A DNA stretch of 19,807 bases from Cloacimonetes bacterium UBA5456 (lineage in GTDB: Bacteria; Cloacimonadota; Cloacimonadia; Cloacimonadales; Cloacimonadaceae): the NCBI GenBank assembly GCA_002427325.1, contig DIQS01000051.1, positions 19,097 through 38,903 of the forward strand, in the 5' to 3' direction. Made by a program: the position numbers and the translations under genes. Every line of letters starts with the position of its first letter. The stretch's first letter is position 1. The notes under the pieces were generated by a model, which made no database searches, was not told where the DNA came from, and saw nothing but the letters and a program-made list of their open reading frames with translations. Shown piece after piece: positions 5,907-14,170 of this stretch.

Positions 5907-6872
5907 ATGAAAAAAGAAATAAATGTTGGCGGACAAGCAGTTATCGAAGGTGTGATGATGCGCGGCTCGGATAAGCTCGCAACGGCAGTGCGCCGTAAAA
6001 GCGGCGATATCGAGCTGAAGATCACGCCCTTCGTGAGCGTCACGCAAAAGAAAAAAGCCTTGGGCAAGCCTATCATCAGGGGATTTATCTCGCTGATTGA
6101 AATGATGAAGATTGGCTTTTCCACTCTCACCTTCTCAGCCGATCGCTATGAAGAAGACCTCAAAGAAGAGGCGGCTGCAAAAGGCGAAACGATCAAAGAG
6201 AAGTCTAAGACTGCCACCAAGTTAGAAGATATCTTCAGCTTTGTCTTTGCCTTTGGACTCGCCTTTTTGCTCTTTGGCTTTTTGCCATATAAGCTCGCAG
6301 ATTGGATGAATCTTTCCAAGCAAGACCTCTATTTCAACCTATTTGCCGGCAGCATACGCATCGTGATGTTCGTCCTCTATGTCTGGCTAATCTCTTTTAT
6401 GGAAGATATTAAGAGGCTCTTCAGATATCACGGGGCGGAGCATAAAAACGTGAATGCCTATGAAAAGAATGTTGATCTTCAAATCGCTGATATCCAAACG
6501 CAGACGACGATTCATCCGCGTTGTGGCACGAGCTTTATGTTCTTCGTGCTGCTGATTTCAATCCTGCTCTTTTCCATTATTGACACGCTGGTCTCACACT
6601 ACATCGTCAAAGGCCCGCTGACCATGTATCTCAGGCTGGGCTATCACATCCTTCTCATCCCGCTGATCTCGGGCGTGAGCTATGAAGTGCTCAGATATTC
6701 CGGCAAAAACCTCGATCATCCGATTGTGAAGATTATGACCGTCCCCGGCATGGCGCTGCAAAAGATCACCACGCAAGAGCCGGATGACGAGATGGCAGAA
6801 GTTGCACTCGTTGCGATGAAAGCCGCTCTGGATATGGATTATAGCACGCACAATGTAAGGCTTTTGGACTAA
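5907..6872 (+). CDS. DUF1385 (YqhQ-like) membrane protein
   Basis: A 321-residue membrane protein of the DUF1385 family, whose biochemical function is not established. Family signatures are GGQAVIEGVMMRG (8-20), RYHGAEHK (173-180), HPRCGTSF (203-210) and a C-terminal TQEPDDEM. Hydrophobic segments near 110-128, 142-165, 210-232 and 242-258 suggest about four membrane spans. A longer frame from 5856 runs through the rpmE terminator and has no start support. AAGGA (5893-5897) precedes ATG 5907. prfA follows after five bases, as in many genomes where this family neighbours rpmE, prmC and prfA. The invariant His, Glu and Cys residues hint at metal binding, but that is inference. Confidence 0.9.
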   Translation: MKKEINVGGQAVIEGVMMRGSDKLATAVRRKSGDIELKITPFVSVTQKKKALGKPIIRGFISLIEMMKIGFSTLTFSADRYEEDLKEEAAAKGETIKEKSKTATKLEDIFSFVFAFGLAFLLFGFLPYKLADWMNLSKQDLYFNLFAGSIRIVMFVLYVWLISFMEDIKRLFRYHGAEHKNVNAYEKNVDLQIADIQTQTTIHPRCGTSFMFFVLLISILLFSIIDTLVSHYIVKGPLTMYLRLGYHILLIPLISGVSYEVLRYSGKNLDHPIVKIMTVPGMALQKITTQEPDDEMAEVALVAMKAALDMDYSTHNVRLLD

Positions 6873-6877
6873 GACTC

Positions 6878-7945
6878 ATGATACCCGTTGAAAAGCTAAA
6901 CGCTTTAGCGCAAGAATTGCAGGAAATGAATGAGCAAGTGGCAGACCCCGCGCTCATGGCGGATGCGCGTGCCTATAAGTCCCTGATGCATCGCTATAAA
7001 GAGCTCTCGCAGATCAATGAGAGTTGGCAAAACTATCAGGATATTGAACGTCAAATTACCGAGACCAAAGAGCTTTTAGAGCTTGAGAGCGATGCCGAGA
7101 TGCAAGCTATGGCGCGCGAAGAGCTTGCATTACTCGAAGATAGCTTAGAAAATGAAGAAATGATGTTGCATGACCTCCTTATCCCCAGCGATCCAAACGA
7201 TCTCAAAAATGCAATCGTGGAAATCCGTGCGGGAACAGGCGGCGAGGAAGCAGCGCTCTTTGTGGCAGACCTGTATCGCATGTATGGTTTCTATGCCGTT
7301 CTCAAGGGCTGGAAAACGCAATTGATGGATGCCAACGAGACGGGATTGGGCGGCTATCGCGAGGTTGTTTTCATGATCTCCGGCGAAAATGTCTATGGAC
7401 AAATGCGCTTTGAAAGCGGCGTGCACAGAGTTCAAAGAGTGCCCGTCACCGAAAGCGGCGGACGCATCCACACCTCTGCCGTCTCGGTCGCAGTCTTGCC
7501 CGAAGCCGAAGAGATCGATCTGGATATCAGTGATAACGATCTCCGCATTGACGTATATCGCAGCAGTGGGAACGGCGGGCAGAGCGTGAATACCACAGAC
7601 TCTGCCGTGCGCATCACCCACGTTCCCAGTGGCTTGGTGGTCACCTGTCAGGATGAAAAGTCACAGATCAAAAACAAAGCGAAGGCGATGAAGATATTGC
7701 GTAGTCGCCTCTTTGACATGGAGATCGCCAAGCAGGAACAGGAGATTGCCTCCTCGCGCCGCGCTCAAATCTCCAGCGGTGATAGATCTGCAAAGATCAG
7801 AACCTACAACTTTCCGCAATCACGCGTCACCGATCACAGAATTAACTTGACAAGTCACAATTTGGATGGTTTCTTGGCAGGAAATATAGATGAGTTTGTC
7901 CAGAGCCTTAGAGTGGTCTGGAGAAACGAAAAGGTGAGTGAATAA
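6878..7945 (+). CDS. prfA: Peptide chain release factor 1 (RF1)
   Basis: RF1 recognises UAA and UAG in the ribosomal A site and triggers release of the finished peptide. The 355-residue product has the family's usual length. An N-terminal helical domain is followed by the codon-recognition tripeptide Pro189-Val190-Thr191 (P-x-T, the RF1 class; RF2 carries SPF). The catalytic Gly233-Gly234-Gln235 lies in GNGGQSVNTTDSA, and the gln would be methylated by PrmC. The prmC gene often sits next to prfA but is absent here. Only five bases separate it from the DUF1385 stop and there is no strong ribosome-binding site, so translational coupling is likely. The next gene starts three bases after its stop. 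Confidence 0.96.
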   Translation: MIPVEKLNALAQELQEMNEQVADPALMADARAYKSLMHRYKELSQINESWQNYQDIERQITETKELLELESDAEMQAMAREELALLEDSLENEEMMLHDLLIPSDPNDLKNAIVEIRAGTGGEEAALFVADLYRMYGFYAVLKGWKTQLMDANETGLGGYREVVFMISGENVYGQMRFESGVHRVQRVPVTESGGRIHTSAVSVAVLPEAEEIDLDISDNDLRIDVYRSSGNGGQSVNTTDSAVRITHVPSGLVVTCQDEKSQIKNKAKAMKILRSRLFDMEIAKQEQEIASSRRAQISSGDRSAKIRTYNFPQSRVTDHRINLTSHNLDGFLAGNIDEFVQSLRVVWRNEKVSE

Positions 7946-7948
7946 ATC

Positions 7949-9190
7949 ATGCTTGAATTTTTGCCCATAGTCCTGATTTTGGTTTTCTTTCTCAGCCTCT
8001 GCTTCTTGTTTTCGGGGCTGGAAACGGGAATGATGTCTATTGATCAAATCGCTTTGGAAGATAGAGCTCGTCGAAGCAAAAGAGATGCTGCACTGCTCAA
8101 ATTCATCAGGCAACCAGACAAGCTGCTCGGCACCACGCTCATCGGGAGCAATGTCGCAAGTGCCGTCCTGGCTTCGATCGCCACCCTCTTTGCAGGAAAT
8201 CTGAAGAACTTTGATGCGCGTTTTACTGCGCTCATTGTCGGCACCATCGTGCTCATCTTTGGTGAGATCGTCCCCAAAGCGGTGTTTCGTGAACACTCCG
8301 AAAAGCTTGTCACCATGCTCTTTCCCCTGCTTTTGGTCTTCTATTATATGCTCAAGCCTTTCGTGGCGGTCGTCGGTGCGATAAACACACTGCTCATGAA
8401 ACTTTTTAAGGTGGGCGATGGCAATCAATATGACTTTCTCACCAAGGAAGACATCAGTTTTCTTTTGGCGGAAAGCAATGAGGATAGTCCGCTTTCAACG
8501 CAGATGGAGATGATCGAAGATGCGCTGGATCTGCGCGATCAGAAGGCAAAAAACATCATGGAACCGCGCACAGAAATCGTGGCAATCGAAGATATCACGC
8601 CCATTCCGGAGGTGCGTAAGATCGCTCAGAAAGAGGGCTTTACGCGCTATCCCGTCTATCGCAATTCCATCGATGATATCATCGGCGTTTTGATCGTCTA
8701 TGATATGCTCAAAAAAGAAGTCAATGACGAGATGACGGCGGGCGATATCATTCACGAACCGCTCTTTGCGCCGGAAAGCATCGGCGTGGACAAGCTTCTG
8801 CATGAGATGCAGTCCCAAAGAAAGTCTATGGCGATCATTGTGGACTCCTTTGGCGGGACTGCGGGGATCGTGACGATTGAGGATATCCTTGAGGAGATCG
8901 TGGGCGATATTGAAGATGAATATGACGAAGAAGAAGAGCGCGATGTGGAGCAGATTAGCCCCAACACATGGATCGCGATGGCTGATGTGGAGATAGACCG
9001 CTTGGCGGATGACTATGACATCATCCTGCCGGAGGGGGATTATGAGACCATCGCAGGACTCATCTTGGATACCCTGGAAAAGATCCCGCATCAAGGGCAA
9101 TTCATTAACGTGGAACCTTATAGAATACAGGTTTTGCAAGCAACAGATAAGAAAATAATTAAAGTAAAAATACATAAACAAGCGAGGTAG
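7949..9190 (+). CDS. CNNM/CBS-domain CorC-HlyC family membrane protein
   Basis: A 413-residue inner-membrane protein with the standard layout of the hemolysin-C/CorC family. An N-terminal CNNM (DUF21) domain of about four hydrophobic segments (5-24, 63-83, 94-112, 122-148) contains the FSGLETG motif and GEIVPK. A CBS pair spans about 200-325, with the family hallmark VDSFGGTAGIVTIEDILEEIVGDIEDEYD split over 298-326. The C-terminal CorC/HlyC domain spans about 338-413. Homologues are implicated in magnesium or other divalent-cation efflux, with the CBS pair sensing nucleotide. The hemolysin name is historical. It is packed between prfA and ftcD with two- to three-base gaps, so operon co-transcription is likely, although no functional link is obvious. 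Confidence 0.9.
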   Translation: MLEFLPIVLILVFFLSLCFLFSGLETGMMSIDQIALEDRARRSKRDAALLKFIRQPDKLLGTTLIGSNVASAVLASIATLFAGNLKNFDARFTALIVGTIVLIFGEIVPKAVFREHSEKLVTMLFPLLLVFYYMLKPFVAVVGAINTLLMKLFKVGDGNQYDFLTKEDISFLLAESNEDSPLSTQMEMIEDALDLRDQKAKNIMEPRTEIVAIEDITPIPEVRKIAQKEGFTRYPVYRNSIDDIIGVLIVYDMLKKEVNDEMTAGDIIHEPLFAPESIGVDKLLHEMQSQRKSMAIIVDSFGGTAGIVTIEDILEEIVGDIEDEYDEEEERDVEQISPNTWIAMADVEIDRLADDYDIILPEGDYETIAGLILDTLEKIPHQGQFINVEPYRIQVLQATDKKIIKVKIHKQAR

Positions 9191-9192
9191 TT

Positions 9193-10857
9193 ATGAAACT
9201 GATGGAATGTGTTCCAAACTTCAGTGAAGGTCGCGATATGGCGGTAATCGATGCCATCGCAGCATCTATCAAAGAAGTCAACGGCGTTTCTTTATTGGAC
9301 GTGGACCCCGGTGCGGATACAAATCGCACGGTTTTCACCATGGCAGGAGAACCCGAAGCCGTTGTAGAAGCAGCTTTTCAAGCAATTAAGACAGCGTCTG
9401 AACTAATAGACATGAGCAAACACAGCGGTGAGCATCCGAGAATGGGCGCAACCGACGTTTGTCCCTTCATCCCGATTTCGGGTATGACGATGGAGGAATG
9501 CGTGGAATATGCCAAGAAACTCGGCAAAAGAGTGGGCGATGAGCTCAAAATCCCCGTGTATCTCTATGAACATGCAGCAAGTAAGCCCGAATGGCGCAAT
9601 CTTGCCACGGTTCGCCAAGGCGAATATGAGGCTCTTCCGGCAAAGGCCAAAGACCCCAATTGGAAGCCCGATTTCGGACCTCATGCTTTCAATGCAAAGA
9701 GCGGTGCCACAGCGATCTCCGCACGTGAATTCCTCATTGCATATAACATCAATCTCAATACCAGAGACAAGAAGAAAGCACACGATATCGCCCTTTCCAT
9801 TCGCGAAAGAGGCAGAATCAAGCGTGACGCAAATGGCAAGATGGTGAAAGACGCCGAAGGCAATAACGTGATGGTTCCCGGTCTCTTCAAAGAATGCAAG
9901 GCAGTGGGCTGGTATATCGATGAATATAACCGCGCTCAGATCAGCATTAACCTTACTAATTATAAGATCACTCCTCCCCATCTCGTCTTGGATAAGGTGC
10001 GTGAACTCGCCCACGATATGGGCATCCAAGTGACTGGTAGCGAATTGGTTGGCTTGCTTCCTAAAGCAGCGATCTTGGAGTCTGGCAAATACTATCTTGA
10101 AAAGATGAATGAATCTATCGGCATCCCTGAAAAGATGATCATGGAGACGGCTATTCAATCCATGGGACTGGCTGAATTGGGCGACTTTGATCTCGATAAG
10201 AAGGTCATCGAATATGCCATCGCTAAAGAAGATAGGCTGGCAAATCTCAGGATCACCGAGTTTTGCGACTTGCTTTCCACCGATGCTCCGGCACCCGGCG
10301 GTGGCAGCGTTGCAGCACTTTGCGTATCCATGAGCGGTGCGCTCTCGGCAATGGTCTCAAACCTCACTATCGACAAGAAGGGCTATGAGGACGTGCAGAG
10401 GGAAGCCCATGAATATGCTGCACTCGGTCAAGCCATCAAAGAAGACTCAATCCATTGTATAGACGTGGATACGGACGCCTTCTACACGATGATGGACGCC
10501 ATGAGATTGCCTAAGAAAACCGATGAAGAGATAGCCTATCGCAACGAGCAGATCGAAAAGAGCACGCAGGGCGCAATCAACGCTCCGTTGCAAACGCTCA
10601 GAATCTCTCTGAGAGCGTTGGAACTCGCGGAAAAGGTTGCCAAGATAGGAAACCTCAATGCGCTCTCCGATGCAGGCGTGGCGGCTCTTACGGCACTCGC
10701 AGCCGCAAAAGCAGCGAACTTCAACATCCTCATCAATATCGCCGGCGTCACCGATAAAGAATTTGAGAAAAACACTCTGGCAGAAGCAAAGAAGCTCATC
10801 GCAAGATGTGAAGAGATCGCCGCTAAAGTGGAAAAAGACGTAGAATCTAGACTATAA
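9193..10857 (+). CDS. ftcD: Bifunctional glutamate formimidoyltransferase / formimidoyl-THF cyclodeaminase
   Basis: A 554-residue two-enzyme fusion matching animal and some bacterial FTCD. The formimidoyltransferase part (about 1-300) moves the formimino group from formiminoglutamate to tetrahydrofolate. It begins MECVPNFSEGRD and carries the active-site region KHSGEHPRMG (76-85, with His77 and His81). The cyclodeaminase part (about 350-554) converts 5-formimino-THF to 5,10-methenyl-THF plus ammonia and carries PGGGS at 368-372. This is the last step of the glutamate branch of histidine degradation and fits an amino-acid-fermenting organism. No hutH, hutU or hutI lies nearby, so histidine degradation genes must be elsewhere or the enzyme serves folate balance. 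AGCGAGG precedes ATG 9193. Confidence 0.93.
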   Translation: MKLMECVPNFSEGRDMAVIDAIAASIKEVNGVSLLDVDPGADTNRTVFTMAGEPEAVVEAAFQAIKTASELIDMSKHSGEHPRMGATDVCPFIPISGMTMEECVEYAKKLGKRVGDELKIPVYLYEHAASKPEWRNLATVRQGEYEALPAKAKDPNWKPDFGPHAFNAKSGATAISAREFLIAYNINLNTRDKKKAHDIALSIRERGRIKRDANGKMVKDAEGNNVMVPGLFKECKAVGWYIDEYNRAQISINLTNYKITPPHLVLDKVRELAHDMGIQVTGSELVGLLPKAAILESGKYYLEKMNESIGIPEKMIMETAIQSMGLAELGDFDLDKKVIEYAIAKEDRLANLRITEFCDLLSTDAPAPGGGSVAALCVSMSGALSAMVSNLTIDKKGYEDVQREAHEYAALGQAIKEDSIHCIDVDTDAFYTMMDAMRLPKKTDEEIAYRNEQIEKSTQGAINAPLQTLRISLRALELAEKVAKIGNLNALSDAGVAALTALAAAKAANFNILINIAGVTDKEFEKNTLAEAKKLIARCEEIAAKVEKDVESRL

Positions 10858-11343
10858 GTGATACTCTATATCGTTGGATTTACCCGCGCCGGCAAGAGCA
10901 CCATGGCTCGCTCGCTGGCAAAAAGCTGGGATATCGGCTTTTTGGATACCGACGATATGGTGGAAGAGCTTACAGCTAAAAGCATACAGGATCGCGTGCA
11001 AGACGAAGGCTGGGAAGCCTTTAGAACGCATGAAACAAATGCATTGTATATGACCCGGGAGCATGATTTTGCTTCCGGGTTTTCTTTGTCTAAGAAAGGT
11101 CAAGCTCTCAAAAGACCACAGGGCATAAAGGGCGTTGTAGCCTGCGGTGGCGGGATAGTGGAAAAAGAAGAAAATCGCCTATTCCTAAAAGAGATGCCGC
11201 TGCTTTGGCTCAATCCCGGCTGGGAAGTGCTCCTCCGGCGCATCAAGGAAAAACCCTCGCTCATCACTGCAAATCTCAGCGAGGACGAGCTTTACGCACT
11301 CTATCAAAAGAGGATGAAGCTATATCAATCTCTCCTAAAATAA
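10858..11343 (+). CDS. aroK: Shikimate kinase-like protein with internal insertion
   Basis: Probably phosphorylates shikimate at the 3-hydroxyl using ATP. The 161-residue product has the P-loop GFTRAGKST (7-15), the shikimate-binding LDTDD (29-33) and FR-T-H-E (55-59), and GGG (97-99). Compared with typical shikimate kinases, the gap between the FRxxE motif and GGG is about 20 residues longer (inserted roughly at 64-85), and that insertion encodes a terminator-like hairpin. The lid region reads KPSL where RPLL is usual, and the protein stops soon after the R-x-x-x-Y motif, so the C-terminus is short. The start is GTG, directly abutting the ftcD stop codon, implying termination-reinitiation. 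It may be a divergent AroK or a related small-molecule kinase. Other aromatic genes lie 6.4 kb downstream. Confidence 0.72.
   Translation: MILYIVGFTRAGKSTMARSLAKSWDIGFLDTDDMVEELTAKSIQDRVQDEGWEAFRTHETNALYMTREHDFASGFSLSKKGQALKRPQGIKGVVACGGGIVEKEENRLFLKEMPLLWLNPGWEVLLRRIKEKPSLITANLSEDELYALYQKRMKLYQSLLK
11053..11083 (+). terminator. Terminator-like hairpin inside the shikimate kinase gene
   Basis: ACCCGGGAGCA (11053-11063) pairs with TGCTTCCGGGT (11070-11080), eleven pairs with one G-T wobble and a six-base loop, followed by TTTT-C-TTT. It has the form of an intrinsic terminator but lies within codons 66-76 of an open gene. It could attenuate transcription or simply be structured coding sequence. 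Confidence 0.5.
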
Positions 11344-11344
11344 A

Positions 11345-11378
11345 GAGCTTGGCAGCCTCAACTAAGACCACCAAGCTC
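11345..11378 (-). terminator. Intrinsic terminator of the YitT-family gene
   Basis: GAGCTTGG (11345-11352) and CCAAGCTC (11371-11378) form a perfect 8-bp stem. Read on the minus strand, the stem runs into TTTATTTT, which is the complement of the end of the shikimate kinase gene including its stop. It should stop minus-strand transcription. In the plus direction there is no T-tract, so it is at best a weak terminator for the kinase run. Confidence 0.68.
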
Positions 11379-11413
11379 ACTTAACACTTTGCGATATAAT
11401 CGGCTATACTACA

Positions 11414-12373
11414 TCACTTATCACTAAGGTCTAACTTCCGGCTCTTAAACCCATAGCCCATAACATCATAGACATCAGTCAGCACCATGAAAGCATTGGG
11501 ATCGATCTCGCGCACCAAGTCCGTGAGCAGCGGAACTTGCCTTCGGTTGAGCACGCAGAAGATCACTTCGATATCACGCTGATTGAAGCCGCTCTTTCCA
11601 TTGAGAATGGTGAGCCCTCTATCGAGATTGTCAAAGATTGCACCTCGAATCTCATCCACATAGTTTGAGATGATGTAAACGCCTTTGATATATGGCATTC
11701 CCTCCGAGGCGAGGTCGGTGATACGCGTGGTAACAAACAGGTTTATATATCCCCAAATCAAGAGTTTCGGGTCTTTGATGAAGAGCGCCACCGCGAGAAT
11801 GATGCCGGATTCCACAAAGTAATATGCCGTTCCGATGGAGATATTTGCCTTTTGCTTGATCAGAGCGACGGGAATATCTGTGCCTCCCGTAGAGCCACGG
11901 AAGCGGAAGATCATCCCGAGTCCCAAGCCCAAGAGCACCGATCCCGCAATAGCCGAAAGGAACATCTGATCAGGCGGCAACATGGCATAGACCGTGCGTC
12001 CATCAACGAGGAAAGTAAACTTTTCCAGATCAGAAATCATCCCGATCTTGGCAAGGGTTTTAACGTTAAAGAGGTCAGTCATCAACGCAGATACCACCAT
12101 GCCATAGATAGACTTACTACCGAAAGACTTGCCGATAAAGATGAAGCTGATCACAAACAAAGGAACGTTTATGATGAACATCCCCACACCGTTTGGAATA
12201 CCAAAAAGGTTGTAGAGAATCTGCGAAATACCGCCGACACCACCGGGCGCCATATTATAGGGCAAAAGAAACCACGAATAGCCCGCGGCAAAGAAAAGCG
12301 AGCCGAATATTATGCCTAAATGGTTTAGAATCTCACGCTTTAAGCGCGGAGATGATTTAACTTTCTGGGACAT
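11414..12373 (-). CDS. YitT-family membrane protein (YitT plus DUF2179 domains)
   Basis: A 319-residue inner-membrane protein of the YitT/DUF161 family, whose transport or signalling role is not firmly known. Features include a cytoplasmic N-terminus, five or six hydrophobic segments up to about residue 235, conserved small-residue motifs (NMAPGGVGGISQ and FRGSTGGTD) and a C-terminal soluble DUF2179 domain (about 240-315, with EVIFCVLNRRQ and DPNAFMVLTDVYDVMG). A longer frame to 12463 exists, but AGGAGA (12380-12385, minus strand) six bases before ATG 12373 fixes the start at MSQK. It is the only confident minus-strand gene and stands between two plus-strand runs, convergent with the shikimate kinase gene and divergent from the nucleoside kinase gene. 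Confidence 0.88.
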   Translation of the reverse strand: MSQKVKSSPRLKREILNHLGIIFGSLFFAAGYSWFLLPYNMAPGGVGGISQILYNLFGIPNGVGMFIINVPLFVISFIFIGKSFGSKSIYGMVVSALMTDLFNVKTLAKIGMISDLEKFTFLVDGRTVYAMLPPDQMFLSAIAGSVLLGLGLGMIFRFRGSTGGTDIPVALIKQKANISIGTAYYFVESGIILAVALFIKDPKLLIWGYINLFVTTRITDLASEGMPYIKGVYIISNYVDEIRGAIFDNLDRGLTILNGKSGFNQRDIEVIFCVLNRRQVPLLTDLVREIDPNAFMVLTDVYDVMGYGFKSRKLDLSDK

Positions 12374-12505
12374 CTTGTCTCTCCTATTGTGCTTGACGAA
12401 TAATGCCAATACTAATATCTTGCTTTTCGGATGTGATCGCTGGATTATCCAAGCCTGAATCACAGCCCTAATCTATATAAAATACAAAGTTTAAGGATAC
12501 ACATC
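12374..12505. promoter_or_regulatory. Divergent intergenic region between yitT-like and nucleoside kinase genes
   Basis: Both divergent genes must be transcribed from these 132 bp. In the plus direction, TTGACG (12393-12398) with TATCTT (12416-12421) at 17 bp is one candidate, and TATAAA (12476-12481) close to the start is another -10 without a good -35. AAGGA (12493-12497) is the ribosome-binding site for the kinase. No minus-strand promoter stands out by eye. Confidence 0.35.
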
Positions 12506-14167
12506 ATGAAGATCGAAATAAGACTCGACGGGCATGAACACGGCGTCTTTGAAACAGACAACGCCATGCCCATATCACAAATAATTAAAAGAGTTAATCT
12601 GGATAAAAGCCTTATCTTGAGCTATAAAATTAACCATGCCTATTATGTCAATGAAGAATACGTCCTCGACCGGGACAGCATGATCAATTGCATCACGGCA
12701 AAGCACCCCGAAGGTTATAGAATCTATCAGGATACGGCGATATTCATCCTCGCCAAAGCCATGCACACCATCTTAGGCGATTCGCATTCATTAGCAGTGG
12801 AACACTCCATCGGCGACGGCGTCTATTGCGAAGTTTTCAACACCGAAGTCTTTACGGCTGAAGACACTATCAGAGTCAAGCAAGAGATGCAACGCACGAT
12901 TGACAGCGACCTCCCCATCGACAAGATCGAAGTCCGCGCCGCCGAGGCAATTGACATCTTCAAACAGATGCGCCGTCAAGACATTCTCACCAACCTCAAA
13001 AGCAATTACGGAGAGAGCGTAACGGTATATCGTTGCGGGAAATACTACGACCGCTTCATTCGTCCGCTCGCCGATCGCACCGGCTTCATCAAGGAATTTG
13101 ACCTCGTCTATGAGGCTCCCGGTTTCATCCTACGCTTCCCCGGAGGTGCAAAGATGGATATCACACAGCCTTTTGAGCTCCCCAAGAAAGTCTTTGCCCT
13201 GCACCAAGAGCACGACAAGTGGCTGGACATCCTCAGAGTCTATAACATCGCCGACATCAATGATCTCATCGAAAACTATGAGATATCGAGTTTTATCCTC
13301 GTTGAAGAAGCATTGCATGAAAAGAAGATTGCCGAGATCGCCGCATCCATCGTGCAAAACAAGAAGATTAAAATTGTCTTGATCGCAGGACCTTCCTCAT
13401 CGGGTAAGACCACCTTTGCCAAGAGATTAGGCGTTCAACTGCAAGCCAGCAAGGCCAAGCCCATCGTCATCGGCTTGGACGACTATTTCCTCGGCAGAGA
13501 CCGCACACCCCGCAAGGAGAACGGCGACTTTGACTTTGAATCCATATATTCCATTGATCTTGAATATCTTAACCAACAGCTCAACGAGCTTCTTTCCGGC
13601 GAAATGGTGAACCTCCCGCGCTATGATTTCACCCGTGGAGTGCGCAACCACAGCGATCGCAATGTTCAGCTCGATGAAGATAACATCATCATTTTAGAAG
13701 GGATACACGGTCTGAACGAGATGCTCACCTCCAGCATCCCCAAAGAGAACAAAGCAAAGATCTATATCTCGGCGCTAAATCAGCTTAATATCGACAACCA
13801 CAACCGCATCCCAACCACAGATTGCCGCCTCTTGAGACGCATCGTTCGCGACCATCAATACCGCGGCTATTCTGCCGACGAGACGCTCTCCCGCTGGGCA
13901 GACGTGCGCGAAGGTGAAGAGAAAAACATCTTTCCTTACCAAGAAAACGCCGATTATATGTTCAACAGCAGCCTCACCTACGAACTGGGCGTACTCAAGA
14001 AACACACTTGGAAAATATTGCACTCCGTGCCGTCCAATTCACCGGCATACACCGAAGCGCGCCGTCTCATCCGCCTGCTCTCCTATTGCCGTGATATCGA
14101 CGACATTCACGTACCCTATAACTCTATCATTCGCGAGTTTACCAGCGGCTCGGTATTCAGGTATTAA
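12506..14167 (+). CDS. TGS/ThrRS-like N-terminal nucleoside (uridine) kinase
   Basis: A 553-residue protein combining an N-terminal region resembling the TGS and second additional domains of threonyl-tRNA synthetase (about 1-280) with a C-terminal uridine kinase/phosphoribulokinase-type domain. The P-loop is GPSSSGKTT (295-303), followed by GLDDYF and a nucleoside-binding region (LPRYDFTRG). The N-terminal part includes the ThrRS-like AMHTILGDSH and GDGVYCEVF segments but no aminoacylation core. Proteins of this layout occur in clostridia, Bacteroidetes and thermophiles and are annotated as nucleoside kinases. The expected reaction is phosphorylation of uridine or another nucleoside with ATP. 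What the ThrRS-like part binds is unknown. The gene opens the right-hand run, with mutL three bases after its stop. Confidence 0.88.
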   Translation: MKIEIRLDGHEHGVFETDNAMPISQIIKRVNLDKSLILSYKINHAYYVNEEYVLDRDSMINCITAKHPEGYRIYQDTAIFILAKAMHTILGDSHSLAVEHSIGDGVYCEVFNTEVFTAEDTIRVKQEMQRTIDSDLPIDKIEVRAAEAIDIFKQMRRQDILTNLKSNYGESVTVYRCGKYYDRFIRPLADRTGFIKEFDLVYEAPGFILRFPGGAKMDITQPFELPKKVFALHQEHDKWLDILRVYNIADINDLIENYEISSFILVEEALHEKKIAEIAASIVQNKKIKIVLIAGPSSSGKTTFAKRLGVQLQASKAKPIVIGLDDYFLGRDRTPRKENGDFDFESIYSIDLEYLNQQLNELLSGEMVNLPRYDFTRGVRNHSDRNVQLDEDNIIILEGIHGLNEMLTSSIPKENKAKIYISALNQLNIDNHNRIPTTDCRLLRRIVRDHQYRGYSADETLSRWADVREGEEKNIFPYQENADYMFNSSLTYELGVLKKHTWKILHSVPSNSPAYTEARRLIRLLSYCRDIDDIHVPYNSIIREFTSGSVFRY

Positions 14168-14170
14168 ACA

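Noticed and set aside
8495..9181. 228-codon minus-strand frame inside the CorC-type gene
   Set aside because: It is a His- and Asp-rich shadow frame of a well-supported plus-strand gene.
9403..10158. 251-codon minus-strand frame inside ftcD
   Set aside because: It is a shadow of the strongly recognised FtcD frame and shows no domain.
12374..12463. 30-residue extension of the YitT-family protein
   Set aside because: AGGAGA lies six bases before ATG 12373, and the extension would overlap the divergent promoter region.
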